DNA of 64,000 nucleotides from Tetrapyrgos nigripes. Taxonomy: Eukaryota; Basidiomycota; Agaricomycetes; Agaricales; Campanellaceae. The notes beneath the pieces were generated by a model. The model was not told the DNA's origin. It did not search any database and worked only from the letters and a program-made list of their open reading frames with translations. The DNA lies in NCBI GenBank assembly GCA_013368315.1, contig JAACJM010000003.1, forward strand, positions 744,001 to 808,000, read 5' to 3'. A program made the position numbers and the translations under genes. This document shows, in pieces, positions 12,048 to 23,700 of this stretch (positions within the stretch are counted from its first letter, which is position 1; every line of letters starts with the position of its first letter).

Positions 12048-13862
12048 ATGTCTAACCAAATTCCTTTCTGGTGCGTACTTCTTTCTTCTTTCTGACCTTT
12101 TCTAACAATTTACAGGCTTGGAGGTTCGTCTTTGCTTCATGAATATCGTCTTTTCTAACGAATTGAAAATGAAGGCGTTGCGGCTTCCAGTACGTACCAG
12201 CCTCCCTATTCTTCAGTCAAGTTCTTACCTCTCTTTCTAGTGGCCTCATCATGTACACACCCTCTAGACTTGACAAAAGTGTACGTTGCTCTGTATCTCC
12301 TTTTCAATCCAGTACTCAGTCGCCCCAAGTCGCATGCAAACGATGGCAGTCCCCCAAGGCACCAAACCTCCCAACATGCTTTCTGTCTTCCGTGGAACAG
12401 TCGCAGAAACAGGCGTCCTGAGTCTCTACACAGGCATAACCGCCTCACTCCTTCGCCAAATGTCATATTCCCTCGTCCGTCTAGGCACTTACGAAGATTT
12501 TAAAATCCGTCTGTCTCAACGCGGTACACGGAAACCTCGCACATACGAACTACTCGCTGCTGCATGTCTAGCAGGTGCTTTGGGTGGAATTGCTGGTAAT
12601 CCTGCAGGTGAGCAAATATGACGCGTCCATGTTACCAAGCTTGAGAGGTTTTTGCCTCTGCTTTACTGATAAACACGCGCTTTACTAGACATACTCCTAG
12701 TGAGAATGACAAGCGATACTGTCAAGCCTCTAGAACAACGGTACAACTACTCCAATGCGATAGCTGGTCTGATTAGAATGATTAGAGATGAAGGAGCTAA
12801 AGCTCTTGCTAGAGGGTTGGGGACTAATGTCGTGAGTCGCACGTTCTTGCTTTCCTTCTTTGACCCGCTTTGAGGGTATTATGCTTTCGGCCTCTTTTAT
12901 CTTGTTGAGAACGTGAGCTCATTTGGCTTCTGTCATATCAACCAACATTAGACTCGTGCAATCCTAATGAACGTGAGTCGCAGTCAAGAATGTCGTGTCA
13001 AACAGGCAGCTTACTCGCCCCTTTCCATTCCTTTCCATCTTCCTTCCTGTTCTCCGCAACTGTTTTCTATTCCTACGTGTCTTCTGGCCTGCAATTCTGC
13101 AATCACAACCACAATTGCACACGCCTATATGATACCCATATATCCATATGGTCATAATAACGGGCTCAAATACCCATACCCTTATTCCGGCCGATATCAA
13201 CACGCCCACAGGCCTCTCAAGTCGGCTCGTAAGTTTTCTTATAGTCCCTACTCTTGTTTAATATTCATGAGGCGGTTATCACTTATGTGCAGTTACGACT
13301 TCTTCAAACAAACCCTCCTCAACAAGACCATACCGGTTTTAGATTATCAACTACGAGATAGTTTACCGCTACATGCGTTGGCGAGCTGTATGGCTGGGAC
13401 CTTTGCTACTAGTTAGTCGCACGTTTCTTTCTATCATCTTCCTCTTAACTGACGCCCTCCTCACAGCCGTATGCTCTCCCGCAGACGTGATAAGATCACG
13501 AATCATGTCATCGGTATGTTCCAGTTCCCTTGATATCTCTACTGTCCTCATCGACTTTTCTCTCTCTATTGACAAACCTGACTCAATGAACTCGGAACGA
13601 ATCCAGTCTTGCGCGCAAACTCCTCTTCAAATCCTCCGCACCTCACTGCAAACTGAGGGAATAGGGTTTCTATTCAAGGGATGGACACCTGCGTTCTTCA
13701 GATTGGGACCTAATACTGTGCTGTTGTTCATCTTCTTTGAGGTGGGTTTTGTTTTTCCAATTTGTGTTCTGTGCATGTTGATACTAATGCTTCATGTGCA
13801 TTCTTTCTTTTATCGATCGACAGCAACTGAAGAACGGATGGAGGTCGTTACATTCTTCATAG
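12048..13862 (+). CDS. Mitochondrial dicarboxylate carrier (SLC25 family)
   Basis: Inner-membrane transporter exchanging dicarboxylates such as malate or succinate for phosphate, closest by motif to yeast DIC1 and animal SLC25A10. I join twelve exons: 12048-12070, 12116-12123, 12175-12189, 12241-12280, 12330-12607, 12689-12831, 12952-12972, 13212-13228, 13293-13411, 13467-13513, 13607-13741 and 13824-13862. The three Px[DE]xx[KR] carrier signatures are visible as HPLDLTKVR, NPADILLVR and SPADVIRSR. Each is followed by a matrix-helix motif such as EGIGFLFKGWTPAFFR. Several exons are under 25 bases, which is why no long open frame is seen at the 5' end. The intron after VTRAILMN is about 240 bases, long for this locus. 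Confidence 0.88.
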
Positions 13863-14782
13863 ACCTAGACCTAGATGTCGACATGGACATCCACATCCAC
13901 ATAGACGCAATCTGGATTTAGATTTAGATTTTAGCAAGTCTACCAACCTCGGCGTATGCAGGGCTCTCCCCTCTCCCCTCTCCCTTCCACTACAACTACT
14001 ACATTGGACACCAAACAGTTATCCGTTCACGTAATCTTCACTGCGACATCTAATTTTATTTGACGTTAGATGTTAGAAGATACATAACTTATCCACCCAT
14101 CCTTCCATTCATTATCTCTTTCCTCATCTCATACTCATCTGATTCGAGACAGCAACTACCACAATTTAACTATCTTCTTCGCTTTCGCTTTTTTATTCGG
14201 GTTTTTCCCTTCTTTTCCTGTTCTTCGATCAATCCCAACGCCAATCCCGAGCCCACAATGCAATTACAAGCGACTGTTCTTATTAGATGTTCGATATCTC
14301 CTTCCCCTTTCCTCTGTCGCTTTCCCTCTTCCCAAGACAACCTTCACGTCACACACAAGTTACACAACGTAGACATAGACGTCGACTTAGATTCTATGCA
14401 TGTATAATTGAGGTACATACTACTACCCACTTACATCAGTACACTAGCTAGCTATTTACGTGTCAAAGTACCTACCCCAGTATTTACACTTATTCGAGCT
14501 CTTGTAAGTATGCTGTAAAGTCAGACTGAAGCCTGAGTGCTTCCTAGACGCTCTATTTGCCACGTTATCCATTACTCGTCGTCACCGGATAGTTCAGTAT
14601 TTTGAAATGGATGGGTTTCTTCGTGTAGAAACACCTCAGTCTGGAAACAGAGTGAGTGCACAGGTGGAGCCAATCGACCCTATGCCAGCTGAAAATCCCT
14701 TTTACATTTCTGCCACAGATACGAACGCGCACAAGCCTATAAAAGGTTCTGATAATCATCGACTAGAGCCTCATCGCGTCAT
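13863..14782. other. Convergent 3' region, no supported gene
   Basis: This lies between the carrier (ending 13862) and the minus-strand dehydrogenase (ending 14783). It is pyrimidine-rich on the plus strand with CTCTCCC-type runs near 13965-13990. Short open frames there have no homology I recognise. It is presumably two 3' UTRs plus spacer. Confidence 0.5.
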
Positions 14783-15683
14783 CTACCACGGGAACTCTCC
14801 TTCATCCGACCAAAACAAACCCGTCTTTCCTTCATCCTCCGGCCCAAGCAAACTCCACTCAGCCATGAGCTGCCCTCCCTGCTGGGGCGTCTTTCCACCA
14901 GGCGCAAAGCCATTCAAACTGGTCGACGTGAACCTAGGCGTAACACAATTCACTTTAATCCCTTCTCCCTTCAACTCATGCGCCAAAGCAATCGTATAAG
15001 AATTGACTGCTGCTTTAGATGTGTTGTAACCAACGAGGTGAGGGAGAGCTCGAGGGCTCGATTGAAGACCTCCAGAAGCCATGTCGATGGTGTTCATGAG
15101 AATGACAGTGTGTCCGGGTTTGTGTTTCGCGGCTTGACGGAGGAGAGGGAGGAGTGTGGTGGTGGTTTGGACGAGGCCAAAAAAGTTGGTTTCCATTGTT
15201 TCACGGACGGTAGAGATGTCGACAGAGGTGGCGTTTTGGTCCTTGTCCCAGCAAGCGATTCCTGAGAGGGGAAAAAAAAGTGAAAAGTGAAAAGTGAGAC
15301 TCGGCTGTCTGGACTCTGAATACATTAACATTGGATGACTTACCAGCGTTATTGACGAGAACATCAAGACGGCCTTCTTCTTTCTCGATTTTGACCTTGG
15401 CCGATTGGATGGAGTTGATATCGGTGATGTCCAGTTGGATAAACTTGACGTTCAAGCCATCTTCTGCTTGTAACTTTCGCCTATAAGTTGATAGAACGGA
15501 CGCCATTAGCCACTTGCAATGTGAAAATCATAAAAAGACTTACTGGGCTTCCAAGCCATTAGCTTCATTCCTTGCAGCTAGGTACACAATGTGGCCTTTG
15601 CTCGCCAGAACTTTGACAAGTTCGTAGCCAATCCCGCTGTTGGCACCGGTGACGAGAATGACGCGTTTGTATTCTGTGGACAT
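14783..15683 (-). CDS. Short-chain dehydrogenase/reductase
   Basis: NAD(P)-dependent oxidoreductase with a Rossmann fold, cytosolic by absence of a signal peptide. The cofactor motif TGANSGIG lies near residue 12, the NNAG motif near residue 88, and the catalytic YNTSK near residue 160. The TGANSGIG and YxxxK spacing is that of classical SDR enzymes. Exons are 15544-15683, 15344-15480 and 14783-15261, giving 251 residues. The start is the ATG giving MSTEYKRVILVTG. Longer upstream readings lack support. The substrate cannot be told from sequence. Confidence 0.85.
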
Positions 15684-16373
15684 CTTGAGGGTGTGGTTGA
15701 AGTCGAGATGTAACTTTGATCTAGAAAACGCGTTCATTAACAATCAGAGAGACCATGAGCGATTTCACTCACCGCTAGATGTATTGGTAGGGTTTTTCGT
15801 TGTAGATAGCCCTCGTCACTTCAACCTGCCTTTATACCTCCTCAAGACGACAAAACCTCTCTGCGCAATATAACATCCTTTGAAGCTCAGAGAAGCTCAG
15901 GAGTCAGATGCTGAGCAATCTTTCCCTAGAGCCACAGGATTTCCGAAGATCAGTGTATAACAAGTAGGTGCCGAGGATATTCGTTACGAAGCATTGGAAT
16001 TAGTCTGCATAGACCGGAAACTTTGCGATTTCTCGGAAGCGTTCCGAGCAGATGGATCGAAGCAAGTACTGCGTAGAGCACGCGGCGTGCGGCGGGGGCG
16101 GACGATCCACTTGGAACCCGACATCGCGACCACGGATAATCGGTAGTCCTGAAAGAGGCTGTTTGCGAGTAAACAGCTGCTATGGGCCGATACAGTTCCC
16201 TGTGTGACTCCTGAGTAAGGTGCCCTTCGCTGGTTGATCGTCATGAGAAAAAAAAAATCGATACTAGGAATGTTGTTCAAACAGCTTTCCAATACCCTTG
16301 CGAGATTGGTTGAGCTTCACGCATGTGAACGAAGGTCAGGGAGCCTGCCCAAGTGACCCAATGTGTGCGGAGT
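15684..16373. other. Promoter of the dehydrogenase and unassigned spacer
   Basis: This holds the upstream region of the dehydrogenase gene and a stretch with no supported gene, leading into the mobile-element island that starts with the foldback at 16374. Confidence 0.4.
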
Positions 16374-16594
16374 CTGCGGCACCTTGGGCGGCAATGCATA
16401 TTTGGAAAGATCTTTTGGGCAAACATATATGACGAATTTATGCTCGGCGCCGGAGCTACTCCATATGGCTGTTCGGCCTCAAATCGGTCCCATATGGAGT
16501 AGACCCGGACAATCAAAAATGGCACTGAAAAATCCGAAATTTAAGTTTGCACAGAGATCTTTGGAAATATGCAACGCCGCCCAAGGTGCGGCAA
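16374..16594. repeat. Imperfect foldback (long inverted repeat)
   Basis: The left arm (CACCTTGGGCGGCAATGCAT from about 16379) pairs with the right arm read in reverse complement (CACCTTGGGCGGCGTTGCAT from about 16588). The two arms stay similar inward through GGAAAGATCT-type sequence and an inner palindrome CTACTCCATATGG / CCATATGGAGTAG at about 16459-16502. The whole 221 bases could form one long hairpin. It has no coding capacity and is probably a foldback-type or MITE-like element. Confidence 0.7.
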
Positions 16595-16758
16595 GGGGGC
16601 AAATCTTGAATAGAAGATATCGGGTCGAAAATTTTTTTAAGGTCTCGACTGAGAGACCGACCGAGCGACCAGTTACATAATAAACCATATAAGGCAAGTT
16701 CCCACGTGTAATGGGCCATCCGCGTCATCGTCTCAGCTCCACGCTGCCCGAGGGGTTA

Positions 16759-16831
16759 GCAAGCGAGAAATCCGTAAAAGCAACCCTCCCCGTCTGGTCG
16801 TGAGAACTGTTGTCTCGGATCACCGGCATGA
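16759..16831 (+). pseudogene. Displaced fragment of the companion gene exon
   Basis: About 49 bases starting GCAAGCGAGAAATCC match, with one visible mismatch, the reverse complement of 23225-23273 inside the coiled-coil gene. After a short gap, CTCGGATCACCGGCATGA also matches (23190-23207). Translated, it gives SKREIRKSNPPRLVV against GKREIRKNNPPRLVV. It is in the opposite orientation to the full gene and is cut off on both sides, so it is a copied or rearranged remnant. Confidence 0.7.
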
Positions 16832-16925
16832 CGCGTACGGCCAATACGGCTTACTACATACGCACACGCAACGCGCGTCTTTGTTCTACTCAATGTCGAC
16901 TATGTATTGTACAGTGTGCAAGATA

Positions 16926-17675
16926 CAGTAGCTGCGAAAATTGATGCCGCTACCAAATTTGGAAAGTGGCTGTGTTGACGCGTCATCCCTCCTCCTCATC
17001 GTACCCAGCCTCTACAGCACAATAGAACCTCGTAATACACCTAAGAAAGTTGTAGGTAGCTAGTAGTTACTATTCTCTACTGTAATCTTAAAAAAGATCT
17101 GTGAGAAACTACCGGGTGCTGCCTAGGTTAGGAAAAAGGAATAATAGGGCTGTTCTCAGCACTCCTCCCTAATGAGCTTCCAAATAGGGAGTAAAAAGCT
17201 GTCTATAGACTGGAAGAGTCATTCCCTTCCACCCGAATAGAAAACCGGAGCTGTACAATGACTGAGGAAGGCCGGGTATCCACTTCTGGGCTGTATGATT
17301 CCTCAGAGAGTGTGTATCAAGTTCCGAGATAACCAATGAGTCTGGGAACTCTAGAAAGGTGCCTTGAGGATCTATCAGTCAATTCCTAGTAACTAAGCAC
17401 CAGGTTTGAGAGCGAGAGCCATCAACAAGGTTGCTGATGAACAGGAAGAGCATTTTACTGTGTCTGCCCATTGCAGCGCTATTGTATCTGTTTTTATGTA
17501 TCCTTTTTGTTATTATAGTAGGTAATAGCAGTTACTAGCTGCCTACAACTTTCTTAGGTGTATTATGAGGCTCTACTGTACTATAGAGGCTGGGTACGAT
17601 GAGGAGAAGGAGGGATGACGCGTCCACACAGCCACTTTCCAAATTTGGTAGCGGCATCAATTTTCGCAGCTACTG
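16926..17675. mobile_element. Non-autonomous TA-targeting DNA transposon (MITE)
   Basis: The element begins CAGTAGCTGCGAAAATTGAT and ends with its reverse complement. The terminal inverted repeats are about 165 bases each (about 16926-17090 and 17511-17675); the first 50 bases are identical and then they diverge by substitutions and small indels. A TA dinucleotide flanks each end (16924-16925 and 17676-17677), the target-site pattern of Tc1/mariner and pogo elements. CAGT termini also fit that superfamily. The 750-base element has no open frame of size, so it must be mobilised by a transposase elsewhere. It sits only 5 bases beyond the stop codon of the neighbouring transposase gene. Confidence 0.85.
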
Positions 17676-17682
17676 TATATTA

Positions 17683-20600
17683 TCAATTACCTCTCATACG
17701 CTTGGAAGGAGCACGGGTTGGACTACTCCTAATATCCACTGATGAAGAAACTGACAGTTCTCTTTGTCTCTTCTCACTACTACTGGCACTTCCTGCAAGG
17801 TTCTCGATGAAATCACTATCGGGCACCTGGTTTGCATCTCTCCATTCCGCTGTAGCCTCAACTGAAATCTCCATATTCTGCTCTTCCCGCTGAGAAATAA
17901 ACATATCCAGCATCATCTGACCAGGGATCTCGGGAAGACCGTTCTTGGTGTTGTGCGCAGTTACAATGTGGTAGGCTGCGTGATATTTCCAGATTGTATG
18001 CGGCTCTCCCGAGGGAGTAAGTGGGCAAAGCGGGCAGTGGATAGGAACATTGGAGCATGGTACATGCTGTTTTTCCCTTTTGTAATCCATACCTGAATAA
18101 TAGAAAGGACAACTTGACATTATCGTCAACCCGCCCTTCTTGGTACGTTGTAATTGGGTTTTGCATTGACCATCCCTTCCACAAAACCCGCAGGCTTCCA
18201 CACCGACTTCCATCTTCAACTTGTTGTCTTCAATAGAGCGCATACAACGAAGAATGTGCTTCCCAACATGATCCTGCATTTCATTGAGCTTCATTTTCTC
18301 GCCGCAAAGGAAGCATGACACTTTGGATCTCGCGGTGAGTTTCTTTTTTGGTTTAAGATGTTCGGGAATGTTGGTGATGTAGAACGATGGTGACTGAGTA
18401 TGATCCCAATAGGGAAGAGCTTGGGGATTGACAATCTTGGGGAGTGATTCCACAGTTGCGAGAATAGCCTCGCTCTCTGGCGAAAGTGAGTTCCACGCCG
18501 TCTTCATGATCTCATCCAGATATTCAGAGCTTATCTGCCATGTAGTTTGTATGTCCGATCCAGAAGCTGATGACGATTTCCGTAGAATTGTTCGGATTTC
18601 CGTTGCAAGAGGATACACAAGAAACCCTGGAATTTCGAGAATAAGCTGCCTCTTTCCAACACGGTTGCCCTTGCCAGGAGGGTTCACTTGAAGTTACCTC
18701 CTTGTCCACTGCAAAGTATCAGCTGTGGTATGTTTCATATCCATCAGCTGCCCAATAACCTTCACTTTTCCATCACTCCGTGTCGTCTCTAGTTGCTTAA
18801 GCCCAATCATAGTGTGCATGATTTTGTCTGTTCCGACTTGAAAGCCGTGGACCTCCACCACTACAAAGCAGATGTCCAATCCGGCCTGTGCTAGACATCC
18901 AACGACGTCTCCAGATTTGACGACATTTTCATCAACTGTAAGTGAATCAATATCTGCGACAGCGAGTTTTGACTTTTGACTCTGCAAATCCTCTAACGCC
19001 ACTCCAAAAGCACGAAGCATACGCATCATGACCTTTTTGGTACGATTAGAACTGAGTGATGCAACCAAGGTATGTTTGCTGTACTTCTTTCCTTCCTGCT
19101 CGATCACTTTTGCGAATGTATGTGGTTTCAGTGGCTGAGAATTAGGTGGCAGATTGTGAAATGAGAAGGCAGTATCAGAATGGTTTGAAAGATGAGGAGT
19201 GTGAGGCAGTGAAGGTGAAAGGGAGTCGGAATGTGTAGTGTCCAGATCATCGATATTGTAGGGATCAGGTAGAGCGTTGTCGAGCGAGAATTCGGTAGGA
19301 AGTGCATCCTCAAAATGAATATTGTCATCAAAAGTATATCGATCGCAGTATTGTGGATTTGTATCCAATTCAACGCCATCTGGATCCACAGTCTCTGCTG
19401 ATCCCATCTCCGGGACTTGTATGTCGGCAGTCTCCCCAGATTCTGATCGTGCATCATTGGGGTCAGACTGGACACCAACCCAAGAGCCATTTGGACGCAG
19501 AAGGTCACAATCCGGAACAAGGAATTGCTGTTCAAAGTCAGTGCAAAATTGCTCCTGAAAGTGCATGCGAAGCAGCTCCGTGGCTCTCTCGCAAGCGATC
19601 TTCCATTGTATGGCAAGATCCACATCTCCGACACGAACAGTTCCAGTCCATGAAGCTGGATTAACGTGGTCGATCCCTTTCGCATCTTTCAGATTGAGAC
19701 GAGCGTGGCCACAATCCAAATCTGGGTTCCTCTCATATGCTTCATTTATCAACGTACTAATCCCCAATTTCTCTGACAGTTGTTCTGCATCAAAATTTCG
19801 ACCATGATCCTGAGTACGAACATCACTGAAAATCCCTTCCAAGCGATCAGTGCCTTCATGAATGATATAGTAGTGAAGATCGGGATCAATGAGTTGGAGG
19901 CGAGCAATTGTGATTATGATGTTTTTCACTACAGATTGTGAGTCGGCGTACAATGCTCCAGTAAGAAAAGCTGTTCCATGCTTCAGCTGCAGTGCCATGG
20001 CCAAGAACGCGAACGTCGCTAAAGAGCAAACTTGTTCAGGCAACGACATATCCACTTGAATGAATGGATTTAGGAAAAGGGAAAGCATCTCTGCAAGAAA
20101 TCCAATGATGCGACGTTGATGACGATGAGAAGGGCTCGAGGGAGGAGGGAGTTCAGATAATTTGCTCAGTTCTTGGATCAGCATGACGGCCTTGGGAACA
20201 TTCTGCTTGTCTGCCGGATCGAGAAGCTGCTTTGCTGTGTCCATAGTAAGGTGTTCAAGTGCTGATAGATGTTTGAGGATATGAATAGGCTTGATATTCA
20301 TGTCGTTGATAGTGATTCCTGTGGCGTTACGAAGAAGAGTTGCAAATCCTGAAATATAAATTCAGCCACAAGTTAAATCACTCTGAAAATTATATACGTA
20401 TGCTTGAATATGTGCTTCGGATCACACGTCGCCACAACTTTGTCATTACTCCAATGTGTGTTGAGACCAAAGAGACCAGAAAGCTTCTTTCCCAGCGCTG
20501 TGTCACTTCTGATCACCTCTGCAAAGCAAATTTTAAACTTTGCAGATCGAAAAGTCGAGTCTCCATCACTGGCCAGTGACCAGATAGGACCGCGTAGAGG

Positions 20601-22242
20601 AGCTCCCCATATGTGTGATCCCCACGTTCTAATAAACAGCACCAGCCACTTTGCGAGTGCATCTGCTTTCTCTGATTTATCCGAAGGAGAAGCGAGTAGG
20701 GGCATCGGAGTATAGTGATCATCCCTTGTGCATGGACCAACTGTGACCACTGTCGCCTCCTTTCCAAAACAGACTTTCTGCTCTGGATCATCTGCCTCGA
20801 ACAATGCCATACGAATGTTCTCAACAGACTGTAAATCTGTGATCTGAGTTTGAACGCGATGGGCATGCTCTCGGCACAGTCCCTGCACTTCGTTACGATA
20901 ACTGCACCACCGCAACTTTTCTTCAAGCGCAACACCATCAACCATCATTATGTTCCCTGGAAGCTCACTGTACGTGAATGGAGGCTTTGGAGTGATGTCG
21001 GGATCGGAGAAGGCAGTAATATTATGATTGATTTCCATCTCCATTGGAGTACCAATACAAGTAAGGAGTCGAGGTATTTTGTGATAGCGGCGAATTGTTC
21101 TATCAGAAACAAGTCCATGCGATTTTTGTAGTGTGAATAGCAGACGAGTTCCACCAAGGGCTTTGACCAGAAATGCTACATCAAGATCCCTCCGTGTCAT
21201 GCGGCCACGAGCAATATAGAGACCATCCACGGCACGCATAAGTAGATCGCAGATCGCATGAGGGCTTGCATGACGATGTAATGCACCTCCAATGATTCTA
21301 CGAATTGCAATAATGTCTTCAGTTGCAATGATCATCATGATTCGTTGATAGTCGCTGATTTTGCCACTAAGACGTCGCAATTTACTATTCGCATTGGAAA
21401 GCTGAAATAAGTACTCTATCAGTAACTTTAATGCAATGAACGGGTATCAATATACTGACTTCAACAAGGACTTTTCTATGCTTCTCAATGGTCCTCGTAA
21501 GGATCTCCATAAGTTGCTGATGAGTGAGGTACTGATGGGGAATATGCTTTGGGGCTTCACGAGCACGCAAAACTATCTGCTTGAACTGGACAGTTTGGCC
21601 GATGTACCAGCATTCCTCACAGCAATCACCGCTTTCACTGTGAGGAAGGAATCCGGTACAGTCATTCGAACGAATAATGATCTGGTTCTTTCGTTTGATG
21701 AAACCGATTGGTTCCCATCTGAGGTCACGCAGCTCGTGCTGATAATAAGGATAAGTACTCCAAATGGAGCCAGCAGCCCAAGCAACCTGGAGACCACAAC
21801 AAAGTTGTTTCTGTTGATCCAAGGGGAATCCGAAGGAAGAGTGAGAGTGCCGAGGATTGAGAGTGATTGAAATAGGATCAAATAAAGATGGAGTTTGGGA
21901 ACGGGATGGAGTTTGGAAATGGGAAGGAGTTTGGGAACAGGAAGGAGTTTGGGAATGGGATGGGTAGGGGGTAGAGAGAAGGGATGGAGCAGGGGTGATA
22001 CTCAGAGGAGTATCTGCATTCCCCAGACGTTTGGCTGTTTTCCAACAGGTTTGAGATTTTCGGTGATGACGAAAAGAATTGGGGTTTGCGGTTTGGGTCA
22101 AAGTGATTGTGGTGCAGCATATATCGCACACCACTTGATGGTTTCCAGTGGTTTCATCAATGGATGTGATAAAAGATGGACCATTATTGGGTAGCTGAAA
22201 GGCTATGGGCTCAGTTTCTGGAGTTTTACGAGGAGTGGGCAT
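17683..22242 (-). mobile_element. P-element/THAP9-like transposase gene
   Basis: Large gene, about 1,350 residues if joined. Its order of motifs resembles P-element and THAP9 transposases. There is an N-terminal Cys/His cluster (CDICCTTITLT.. then FRHHRKSQTC). A segment HGLVSDRTIRRYHKIPR follows, then a first acidic position in MMVDGVALEEKLRW, a second in SLASDGDSTFRSA, the DPKHIF motif, and a late block DRLEGIFSDVRTQDHGRN that matches the E-region of such enzymes. The C-terminus adds Cys/His clusters (CFLCGEKMKLNEMQDHVGKH; CPLCPLTPSG). Exons are roughly 21385-22242, 20395-21379, 18700-20345 and 17683-18650. At 20395 the expected GT donor reads AT (see findings), so this copy may be inactive. 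Assignment is by motif order only; it could be another DDE-type family. Confidence 0.6.
21895..21990. repeat. 18-base tandem repeat inside the transposase gene
   Basis: About five degenerate copies of an 18-base unit of the type GGAGTTTGGGAAYGGGAA run in tandem on the plus strand. On the coding (minus) strand they encode a Ser/Gln/Thr/Pro hexapeptide repeat of the form SQTPSH/SQTPSR. This looks like a low-complexity linker between the zinc-cluster region and the catalytic part. Confidence 0.7.
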
Positions 22243-22440
22243 TAGGAAAAGGAGGAAACTAGGCAGACCGTCAAAAAATCATGATTCTTTATCGAATTTC
22301 CTAGCTACATGTGGGCACAGATATATAAGTACTAGCCTAACTAGTCAAAAGGAGTTCAGATCAGTAATGGCAAACATGAGGATTCGAGACGACTCACGAG
22401 ATAAAAAAATCCCCGATATTCGGATACACGAGGACAGTGG

Positions 22441-23700
22441 CTACAGATCAGATATCGACGTACTCAAAAGACGCTCAGAAACACTGGGACGATAGCGATG
22501 ATAAGGAAACGCGAATGGATCTTCATCATCACTATGCGCCTCCTCTGGATCAGAAGACAGATTTGAGTTGTCGGAAGTGGGAGTCATGTTCAGATTTGCA
22601 ATCCTTTTTGACTGTTTACCTTTTTCTTGACCAGACTGTCCCACTCCAAAACGACCTGCATCCATAAGCTGTCCACCGACGGTCGTGAGGAACTGCTTTT
22701 GTTTGGTCAACTCCATCTGTGCAGCAACAAGTTGGCGGCGCAAGGAACCATTTTCCTCCTTCAATGACTCCCGTTCGTCAGTAATACCCAGGAACTTGAC
22801 CATTAGATCTTGGTATTCCCTTCGGAGCTGTTCCTCCCTGATTTCTGCCTCTGCCACTGCCTTTTTAACTAGGTTTGGACTTGAGGAGGTTGAAGATTAC
22901 ATACATAGTACCAATGACTCACAAATTGGTTTAGGCACCCAGTCTAGGGCAGAAAGCTTCTCGCATGCAGCCTGATATGCTGGGTCTCCTTGAGCTGTAT
23001 GAAACATTTCACGAATGACTTCATTGGCACGGTTACTGATAATCAAATACATTAAGAGATAGATAAAATTGTGCGTAAATGATACTTGCATCTGTTCTTG
23101 TGGCGAGACGTCCTCTTCTTTTGCATCTTCGCTCATGATGGTACTGAGCAGAGGGATACTTAACGCGCCGGCATTGTAGGCCGATTGTATCATGCCGGTG
23201 ATCCGAGCTATAGATTTATATGGGGTTCTCACGACCAGACGGGGAGGGTTGTTTTTACGGATTTCTCGCTTGCCGCCCCCTTGACGCTGCCAGTACATCA
23301 GTCCCTACGCCTTTCGCGGGTCTGTATCACTCACAACAAGGCTGAGATCTGCCATTACCGGTAATTCTTTTGTAAGTTAGTATCGTCCAGATCAGTTCAA
23401 CATCAGCACTGACACCTACCTTGAGATGGGACCCGACCATCAGTCCATGAGTTTAGATGGTCTTCATCCTGCTCCGAGTCGGACTCGGAACCTTCAACTA
23501 CCAGACGCGCACGGACTCTAGAAACTGATGGTAAGGTGGCTTCAATCTCGCTCGTCGCAGGTTCGCTGATGATAGGTTCTTGATTCTCTCGCTCAGATAC
23601 CTCGTACACATTTGTCGCCTGTTCGGAGTCAAGATCAAGTGAGTTTTCCTTCAAAACCGTCTATCAAAATTACTGTTACATACGTTAGGGCCAGTCTTGA
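22441..23700 (-). CDS. Companion gene of the transposase: acidic and coiled-coil protein
   Basis: I do not recognise this family. Supported pieces are: an acidic N-terminal part (EGSESDSEQDEDHLNSW, 23403-23654); a short exon ELPVMADLSLV (about 23328-23360); a basic exon GKREIRKNNPPRLVV with a helical region (22897-23298); and a C-terminal exon with a coiled coil (AEAEIREEQLRREYQDL; QLVAAQMELTKQKQFL) and an Asp/Glu-rich tail. Joins at 23430 and 22915 agree in frame. The true start is unresolved: upstream sequence has a basic segment, but no splice join keeps frame. It has the same orientation as the transposase 200 bases downstream, and part of it was duplicated at 16759-16831, so it may belong to the mobile unit. 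Confidence 0.5.

Noticed and set aside
16620..16690. Similarity between an AT-rich/GACCGACC segment here and one near 23930-24000, as possible element ends
   Set aside because: The shared words are short and AT-rich, in direct rather than inverted order, and could be chance.
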